Part shown: piece by piece, positions 58,872 through 64,000 of the stretch
Numbering within the stretch: the stretch's first letter is position 1
Layout of the letters: every line of letters begins with the position of its first letter
Source: Streptomyces griseocarneus
Lineage (GTDB): Bacteria; Actinomycetota; Actinomycetes; Streptomycetales; Streptomycetaceae
Assembly (NCBI RefSeq): GCF_014655595.1
Contig: NZ_BNBL01000010.1
Span: 124,001 to 188,000, forward strand
Direction: 5' to 3'
Length of the DNA stretch: 64,000 nt
Program-made: the position numbers and the translations under genes
The notes under the pieces: generated by a model
Seen by the model: only the letters and a program-made list of their open reading frames with translations
Told to the model about the DNA's origin: nothing
Databases searched by the model: none

Positions 58872-59516
58872 TCAGGATCCGAGACCCGTACGCCGCAGTA
58901 CGCGCAGCGAGTGCGTCACGGAGACCTCGGTGAACGCCCCGGACTCCAGCGCCCGCAGGTACACGCGGTACGGGGCCTGGCCGCCGTCGGCGGGGTCGGG
59001 GAACACGTCGTGGATGACCAGCAGCCCCTCCGGCGCCACGTGCGGCGCCCACCCCTCGTAGTCGGCGTTCGCGTGCTCGTCGGTGTGCCCGCCGTCGATG
59101 AACACCAGCCCCAGCGGCGCCCGCCACACCGAGGCGGCCTGCGGGGAGCGCCCCACGACGGCGATGACGTGGTCCTCGAGCCCCGCCCGGTACAGCGTCC
59201 GGCGGAACGTCGGCAGCGTGTCCATCCGCCCCACGCCCGGCGCGTCGTCCACGACCGACGGGTCGTGGTACTCCCACCCCGGCTGCTGCTCCTCGCTGCC
59301 GCGGTGGTGGTCGACGGTCACGGCCACGGTCCCGGCCGCCCGGGCGGCGTCGGCCAGCAGGATCGTCGACCGCCCGCAGTACGTCCCCACCTCCAGCAGC
59401 GGCAGCCCGAGCCGCCCCGCCTCCTCGGCGGCGGCATGGAGGGCCAGCCCCTCGTCCAGCGGCATGAACCCCTTCGCCGCCTCGAAGGCGGCGAGTATCT
59501 CGGGCTTGGGCGCCAT
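58872..59516 (-). CDS. class I SAM-dependent methyltransferase
   Basis: A 214-residue Rossmann methyltransferase: LPLLEVGTYCGRSTILLADAARAAG (motif I, residues 38-62), VTVDHHRGSEEQQPGWEYHD after strand 2, and LVFIDGGHTDEHANADYEGWAPHV. The last is typical of the cephalosporin hydroxylase/TylF-like methyltransferase_24 group, where the IDGGH Asp/His may bind metal. Substrate unknown. ATG 59516 is preferred; a longer frame begins at 59621 with a Pro-rich, unlikely extension. The next gene on this strand is the amidase, 47 bp away. Confidence 0.82.
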   Translation of the reverse strand: MAPKPEILAAFEAAKGFMPLDEGLALHAAAEEAGRLGLPLLEVGTYCGRSTILLADAARAAGTVAVTVDHHRGSEEQQPGWEYHDPSVVDDAPGVGRMDTLPTFRRTLYRAGLEDHVIAVVGRSPQAASVWRAPLGLVFIDGGHTDEHANADYEGWAPHVAPEGLLVIHDVFPDPADGGQAPYRVYLRALESGAFTEVSVTHSLRVLRRTGLGS

Positions 59517-59611
59517 GGTCGTCCCCGTCCTGCACGTGCGTCGGCTGTGGCTTGGGCAGGACACATGCTGCCGTACGGGCCCCGGAGGGCCGTGGGCGGG
59601 GCGGGGGAGCC

Positions 59612-60229
59612 CTACAGCCACCCGTTCTGCCGGGCCGCCCGCACCGCCTCCATGCGGTTGCGGGTGCAGGTCTTGCCGATGGCCGCCGACAGGTAGTTGC
59701 GCACGGTCGCGGGGGACAGGTGGACCCTGGCCGCGATGTCGGCGACGGTCGCGCCGTCCACCGCCGCGGCGAGGACGTCGCGTTCGCGCTGGGTCAGCGG
59801 GTTGGGGCCGGCGCTCAGGGCGGCGGCCGCCAGGGCCGGGTCGATGACGCGTTCGCCGGCCAGGACGCGGCGGATCGCGGCCGCCAGGTCCTCGACCGGG
59901 CCGTCCTTGACCAGGAAGCCCGAGGCGCCCGCCTCCATCGCGCGGCGCAGGTAGCCGGGGCGGCCGAACGTGGTGAGGATCAGGACGCGGCAGCCGGGGA
60001 GCCGCGTGCGCAGGTCGGCGGCGGCGTCGAGGCCGCTGCGGCCGGGGAGTTCGATGTCGAGGAGGGCGATGTCCGGGCGGACCTCGAGGGCCTTGGGGAG
60101 GATCTCGTCTCCGTCGCCCACCTGGGCGACGATCTCCAGGTCCTCCTCCAGGCCCAGCAGCAGCGCCAGCGCGCCCCGCATCATCCCCTGGTCCTCGGCC
60201 AGCAACACCCTGGTCAGCTCGCTGTTCAC
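59612..60229 (-). CDS. LuxR/NarL-type response regulator of a two-component pair
   Basis: A 205-residue response regulator. RVLLAEDQGMMRGALALLL (acidic pair) and IALLDIELPGRSGLDAA (phospho-acceptor Asp near residue 58) are followed by LTTFG (Thr) and FLVKDG (Lys). The LuxR helix-turn-helix is LTQRERDVLAAAVDGATVADIAARVHLSPATVRNYLS (about residues 143-180). All phosphorylation residues are present. GTG 60229 overlaps the kinase stop (GTGA), giving a classical co-translated pair. Confidence 0.92.
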   Translation of the reverse strand: MNSELTRVLLAEDQGMMRGALALLLGLEEDLEIVAQVGDGDEILPKALEVRPDIALLDIELPGRSGLDAAADLRTRLPGCRVLILTTFGRPGYLRRAMEAGASGFLVKDGPVEDLAAAIRRVLAGERVIDPALAAAALSAGPNPLTQRERDVLAAAVDGATVADIAARVHLSPATVRNYLSAAIGKTCTRNRMEAVRAARQNGWL

Positions 60230-61407
60230 GCGGCCCGCCCCTCCTCGTCGTTGTCGTCCACCGGAAGTTCGGCCACGAGCCGGAACCCGCGCCGTCCGTC
60301 GGGGCCGGAGGTCAGGGAGCCGCCCGCGGCGGCCAGTCGCTCCGTCAGGCCCTTGAGACCGTTGCCCCCCGCACCGGCCGCCCCCGGTGCCGACCCTACG
60401 CCGCGGCCGTCGTCGGTGATCTCCAGGTGCACGCGGTCCGGTTCGCCCCGCACCTCGATCGCGCACCGCGCCGCCCCGCTGTGCCGTACGACGTTGGTCA
60501 CCCCCTCGCGCACCACCCACCCCAGCAGTGCCGCCGTCTGCGGCGGCAGCACGGGTCCCGACTGGCGGATGTCCACCGTGACGCCGGACGCGTCGAGCAC
60601 CGAACGGGCGCTCTCCAGCTCGGTCGTCAGGCCGCCGGCCCGGTAGCCGGTCACCGCCTCGCGTATCTCGGTCAGCGCCTGCCGGCCCACCGCCTCGATG
60701 TCGGCGGCCTGGCCGAGCGCCGCGTCCAGGTCGCGCGGCGCGAGCCGGCGCACCGCCTCCGCCTTCACCACGATCACGGACATGGTGTGGCCGAGCAGGT
60801 CGTGCAGGTCGCGGGAGAAGCGGAGCCGTTCGCGTTCGACGGCGGCCCGCGCCAGCTCCTCCCGGGTGGCGCGCAGTTCGGTGACCGTCTCGGACAGCCG
60901 CAGGACGGTCGCGGTCACCAGGCCGGACAGGATCGTCCCGTAGCCGGTGCCCATCGAGTCCTCCCAGCTGCCGTGGAAGCCGGCGATGACCCCGGACGAC
61001 CCGGCGAAGCCGAGCACGGTGAGGCCGAGCAGGCGTTGGTCGCGCAGGCGTTCGCCGCGCAGGACGACACCGGCGGCGAGCGAGAGGACGGGGAAGCACA
61101 GCAGCCAGTCGCCGCCGTAGCCGATGGTCAGGGCATAGGTGACGGCGGCGAGGCCGAGCAGGAGCAGGCGGGGCGTGCGCGTGGTCAGACGGTCGCGGTC
61201 CAGGCCGAACCAGACCGTGGCGATGTAGAGGCCGGCGAACGCGACGACACCGGCCCCGCCGAGCCACGGCAGCGGCAGTTCGCCGCACACGAGGTCCTGC
61301 ACATCGCCGGCGATCATGAACAGCCAGGGCACGAAGGCGTACTTGCCCGGTGGCCTGTGGCGTGCGGCGTCGTCCTCGGCGGTGCCCCGCCCCTGCCTCT
61401 TTCCCAT
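60226..61407 (-). CDS. DesK-like sensor histidine kinase
   Basis: A 393-residue sensor kinase. Five or so membrane helices (residues about 28-170) form the sensor, followed by a HisKA_3 dimerisation helix with RFSRDLHDLLGHTMSVIVVKAEAV (phospho-His in LHDLLGH, near residue 202). An HATPase domain follows with WVVREGVTNVVRHSGA (N box) and ITDDGRGVGS (G1). Membrane-embedded sensors of this type respond to lipid state or envelope stress; the signal here is unknown. ATG 61407. It is divergent from the MaoC operon, with the KstR box between. Confidence 0.9.
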   Translation of the reverse strand: MGKRQGRGTAEDDAARHRPPGKYAFVPWLFMIAGDVQDLVCGELPLPWLGGAGVVAFAGLYIATVWFGLDRDRLTTRTPRLLLLGLAAVTYALTIGYGGDWLLCFPVLSLAAGVVLRGERLRDQRLLGLTVLGFAGSSGVIAGFHGSWEDSMGTGYGTILSGLVTATVLRLSETVTELRATREELARAAVERERLRFSRDLHDLLGHTMSVIVVKAEAVRRLAPRDLDAALGQAADIEAVGRQALTEIREAVTGYRAGGLTTELESARSVLDASGVTVDIRQSGPVLPPQTAALLGWVVREGVTNVVRHSGAARCAIEVRGEPDRVHLEITDDGRGVGSAPGAAGAGGNGLKGLTERLAAAGGSLTSGPDGRRGFRLVAELPVDDNDEEGRAA

Positions 61408-61515
61408 GCGGGAAATCCTAGGAACCCGCGCGGGGTGCGATCAGAAGCGAATGTCCCTGGCCATCCGTGACATTTGTCTTCCCCCGCCACCGGAGATCGG
61501 CTATACACGGGGCCG

Positions 61516-61529
61516 TAGAACGCGTTCTA
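61516..61529 (+). promoter_or_regulatory. KstR-type box upstream of the MaoC-ADH-SDR operon
   Basis: TAGAACGCGTTCTA is a perfect 14-bp palindrome and fits TnnAACnnGTTnnA exactly. It is centred 37 bp before the MaoC ATG, where bound repressor would block the promoter. Confidence 0.8.
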
Positions 61530-61559
61530 GTCGTCGGTCAGACAGGAGCACACCCCTCC

Positions 61560-62435
61560 ATGCCCATCGACCCCGCCAGGGCCACCAGCGCCGCGCCGCG
61601 GACCGTCCCCCTCGCCTGGGACCACAAGGACGTCCTGCTCTACCACCTCGGCATCGGCGCCGGCACCCCCGCCACCGACCCCGACGAGCTGCGCTACACC
61701 CTGGAGAGCCGGCTGCACGTGCTGCCCTCCTTCGCGACCGTCGCCGGCGGCGGCATGGCCCTGGCCGGCGGCCTGACCGCGCCCGGCATCGACGTCGACC
61801 TCGCCGCCGTGCTGCACGGCGGCCAGGCCGTCACCGTCCACCGGCCCCTTCCCGTCCGGGCCACGGACGCCACCCAGACCTCGCGCGTGGAGGCCGTGTA
61901 CGACAAGGGCAAGGCCGCCGTCATCGTGCTGCGCGCGGACGTCGCCGACCCCGACGGGCCCCTGTGGACGTGCGTCAGCCAGATCTTCGTCAAGGGCGAG
62001 GGCGGCTTCGGCGGCGAGCGGGGCCCCGCGGGCGGCCAGGAGCGGACGCCGGCCCCCACCACGCCCCCCGACGCCACCGCCGACCGTCCCCTCCGCGAGG
62101 ACCAGGCCCTCCTCTACCGCCTCTCCGGCGACTGGAACCCCCTGCACGCCGACCCCGGCTTCGCCCGCCGCGCCGGCTTCGAGAAGCCGATCCTGCACGG
62201 CCTGTGCTCCTACGGCATCGCCCTCAAGGCGGTCGTCGACACCGTCCTCGGCGGGGACGTCGCCCGCGTGCGCGCGTACTCCACCCGCTTCGCCGGCGTC
62301 GTGTACCCCGGCGAGACCCTGCGGGTGCGGATGTGGCGCGACGCCCCCGGGCCGGGCCGGATCCAGCTGACCGCCACCGCCGTCGAGCGCGAGGACGCGC
62401 CGGTGCTGACCGACACCGTCGTCGCGTACGCGTAA
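61560..62435 (+). CDS. MaoC-like double-hotdog enoyl-CoA hydratase (HtdY/ChsH3-like)
   Basis: A 291-residue double-hotdog hydratase. The N-terminal half (LAWDHKDVLLYHLGIGAGT; KGEGGFGGERGP near residue 145) is the substrate-binding hotdog. The C-terminal half carries the R-specific hydratase motif LYRLSGDWNPLHADPGFA, with catalytic Asp and His near residues 190-195, then FEKPILHGLCSYGIA. The layout matches eukaryotic peroxisomal hydratase 2 and mycobacterial HtdY/ChsH3, which hydrate steroid or long-chain enoyl-CoA. ATG 61560 gives MPIDPAR. It is the first gene of an operon with ADH and SDR behind a KstR box. Confidence 0.86.
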   Translation: MPIDPARATSAAPRTVPLAWDHKDVLLYHLGIGAGTPATDPDELRYTLESRLHVLPSFATVAGGGMALAGGLTAPGIDVDLAAVLHGGQAVTVHRPLPVRATDATQTSRVEAVYDKGKAAVIVLRADVADPDGPLWTCVSQIFVKGEGGFGGERGPAGGQERTPAPTTPPDATADRPLREDQALLYRLSGDWNPLHADPGFARRAGFEKPILHGLCSYGIALKAVVDTVLGGDVARVRAYSTRFAGVVYPGETLRVRMWRDAPGPGRIQLTATAVEREDAPVLTDTVVAYA

Positions 62436-62467
62436 CCGTCCCAGGACCCCGCGAAGGGAGCTCCGCC

Positions 62468-63553
62468 ATGCGCGCCGCCGTACAGCACAAGACAGGGCAG
62501 GAGTCGCTCGACGTCCTCGACGACGTCGAAGCCGTCGGCTTCGGCCCCGGCAAGGTCAGGATCCGCGTGCGAGCCGCCGGACTGTGCCATTCCGACCTCT
62601 CCGCGATGTCCGGCGTCCTCCCGCAGAACGCCCCCTTCGTCCCCGGGCACGAGGGCGCGGGAGTCGTCACCGAGGCCGGCCCGGGCGTCACCGAGGCCAC
62701 GGGCCTCAAGCAGGGCGACCGCGTCCTCGTCTGCTGGCTGCCGCCCTGCGGGAGCTGCGCCTCCTGCAGGCGCGGCCAGGGCCAGCTCTGCCTCGCCTCG
62801 CTCCGCAACTCCGGCGTCCCCAACTTCCGGCGCCGCACCACCGACCTCTACGGCTTCGCCGGCACCGGCACCTTCGCCGAGGAGGTCGTCGTGGACGCCA
62901 ACTGCGCCGTGCCGATCCCCGACGACGTGCCCTACGAGGTCGCCGCCCTCATCGGCTGCGGCGTCACCACCGGCCTCGGCGCGGCGCTCAACACCGCGCG
63001 GGTGGCGCCCGGTTCCACGGTCGCGGTCATCGGCTGCGGCGGCGTCGGCGTCTCCGTCATCCAGGGCGCCCGCGTCTGCGGCGCCGCGCAGATCGTCGCC
63101 GTCGACCCCGTGGAGGCGCGCCGCGAGGCCGCCCTGCGCTTCGGGGCGACCGAGGCCGTCGCCCCGGAGGGCCTGGCCGACGCCCGCCTCAAGGTCACCG
63201 GCCGGGAGGGCTTCGACTACGTCTTCGAGGTCGTCGGAAAGTCCGTCACCGCCCGCACCGCCTACGAGGCCACCCGCCGCGGCGGCACCCTGTGCATCGT
63301 CGGAGCCGGGGCCCTGGACGACCACCTGAGCCTCAACATGTTCGAGCTGTTCTTCGACGAGAAGAAGATCCTGCCGTCCCTCTACGGCGGCGGCGACGTG
63401 CTGCGCTCGTACGAACGCGCCATCGCCCTGTGGCGGGCCGGCCGCGTCGACCTCGAGGGCCTGATCACCCATCGCGTCCCGCTCGCCCGCATCAACGACG
63501 CCATCGAGCAGATGCGCACGGGCGAGGCGCTGCGGACCTGGGTGACCATGTGA
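62468..63553 (+). CDS. zinc-dependent alcohol dehydrogenase (class III/AdhD-like)
   Basis: A 361-residue medium-chain dehydrogenase. AAGLCHSDLS (catalytic zinc Cys near residue 39) and VPGHEGAG (His, Glu) are followed by the structural zinc cluster CGSCASCRRGQGQLC (near residue 97). The NAD-binding loop is VAVIGCGGVGVSVIQGA and the cofactor-selecting Asp is in IVAVDPVEA. Related mycobacterial enzymes oxidise long-chain or sterol side-chain alcohols; substrate is inferred from the operon. ATG 62468 follows AAGGGAG. Its TGA overlaps the ATG of the SDR. Confidence 0.9.
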   Translation: MRAAVQHKTGQESLDVLDDVEAVGFGPGKVRIRVRAAGLCHSDLSAMSGVLPQNAPFVPGHEGAGVVTEAGPGVTEATGLKQGDRVLVCWLPPCGSCASCRRGQGQLCLASLRNSGVPNFRRRTTDLYGFAGTGTFAEEVVVDANCAVPIPDDVPYEVAALIGCGVTTGLGAALNTARVAPGSTVAVIGCGGVGVSVIQGARVCGAAQIVAVDPVEARREAALRFGATEAVAPEGLADARLKVTGREGFDYVFEVVGKSVTARTAYEATRRGGTLCIVGAGALDDHLSLNMFELFFDEKKILPSLYGGGDVLRSYERAIALWRAGRVDLEGLITHRVPLARINDAIEQMRTGEALRTWVTM

Positions 63554-64000
63554 TGGCGCCTCCCGCGGCATCCACCACGGCCTCCGCCGCCTCCGCGACC
63601 CTGCACGGCCGGACGGCCGTCGTCACCGGCGCCGGGCGCGGCCTCGGCCGGGCCGAGGCCCTCGAGCTCGCCCGCCTGGGGGCCGCCGTCGTCGTCAACG
63701 ACCTCGGCCGGCCCGGCCGCGACGGCTCCGGCGAGGCCTCGCCCGGCCCCGCCGAAGCGGTCGCCGGGGAGATCCGGGCGGCGGGCGGCCGGGCCGTCGC
63801 CCACGTCGGCGACGTCGCCGACTTCGAGCAGGCCCGCGCCCTGGTCCGCACGGCCGTCGACACGTACGGCTCCCTCGACATCCTGGTCAACAACGCCGGC
63901 ATCCTGCGCGACCGCATGGTCTTCTCCATGACCGAGGAGGAGTGGGACACGGTCATCCGCGTGCACCTCAAGGGCCACTTCAACACGACGCGCTTCGCGG
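63553..64000 (+). CDS. SDR of the Hsd4A type, 3' end outside the window
   Basis: The ATG at 63553 overlaps the previous TGA and the frame stays open to the window end (149 codons visible). VVTGAGRGLGRAEALELARLGAAVVVND is the cofactor site. DVADFEQARALVRTAVDTYGSLDILVNNAGILRDRMVFSMTEEEWDTVIRVHLKGHF is the signature of the 17-beta-HSD type 4/(R)-3-hydroxyacyl-CoA dehydrogenase branch, which includes Hsd4A in sterol side-chain beta-oxidation. The catalytic Ser and YxxxK lie beyond the window. Together with the hydratase it could perform hydration then oxidation of an enoyl-CoA. Confidence 0.85.
   Translation, partial: MAPPAASTTASAASATLHGRTAVVTGAGRGLGRAEALELARLGAAVVVNDLGRPGRDGSGEASPGPAEAVAGEIRAAGGRAVAHVGDVADFEQARALVRTAVDTYGSLDILVNNAGILRDRMVFSMTEEEWDTVIRVHLKGHFNTTRFA

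Overview
The window is high-GC actinobacterial DNA, almost certainly from a Streptomyces chromosome. The evidence is dense short-spaced genes with GTG starts and GTGA/ATGA stop-start overlaps, a SapB-type class III lanthipeptide (amf/ram) locus, a snapalysin gene with its divergent LysR regulator, GPP34, ALF-repeat, DUF6230/DUF6114 and SCO2322-type families, and rare TTA codons in two genes. No integrase, transposase, rRNA, CRISPR array or replication origin was seen. Gene functions are called from recognised motifs and remembered family features, not from database searches.

Left part (1-25 kb): a 5'-truncated HAD phosphatase, an O-methyltransferase, two envelope proteins, tRNA-Val(UAC) followed by a strong terminator, and GPP34. 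Next comes a metal module: a TMEM165/GDT1 exporter behind a yybP-ykoY-type Mn2+ riboswitch, and a FetB/UPF0014 permease. A secreted HNH nuclease, a DoxX protein with a candidate iron box, DedA, and the snapalysin/LysR pair follow. Two cell-wall proteins come next, one of them an M15-fold protein lacking zinc ligands. From 16 to 22.7 kb lies a regulator-rich accessory stretch: an ArsR-type regulator, a GntR regulator facing a small two-gene operon across paired palindromes, a mini GntR protein, a decayed XRE-TPR regulator with a gene running antisense into it, and an ALF-repeat secreted protein.

Middle (22.7-43 kb): a short-chain dehydrogenase, acetyltransferases, a cupin, a HAD phosphatase, an MFS exporter fused to a MarR-like domain, a GT87-PAP2 fusion and a DUF6230/DUF6114 operon. 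The divergent pair cyp125-fadA5 (sterol side-chain degradation) follows. Then a five-gene, fully overlapping operon encodes two surface-anchored proteins and an ECF-type vitamin transporter; the surface pair may be a split transcobalamin-like receptor. An aldehyde dehydrogenase with a TTA codon precedes the amf locus.

Right part (43-64 kb): amfT-amfS-amfB-amfA with convergent amfR make a SapB-like surfactant peptide. A KstR-type sterol repressor is divergent from a conserved but uncharacterised glycosyltransferase-methyltransferase-toroid operon. Next are a mycothiol-dependent isomerase family protein, an F420-dependent oxidoreductase, a cell-wall amidase lipoprotein and a two-component system. 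The window ends in a MaoC-ADH-SDR operon behind a perfect KstR-type palindrome.

The main unifying theme is sterol/lipid catabolism. KstR-like boxes occur at fadA5 (imperfect), kstR and the MaoC operon. A second dyad, CTGAC-N5-GTCAG-like, occurs in front of cyp125, the aldehyde dehydrogenase and the F420 oxidoreductase.
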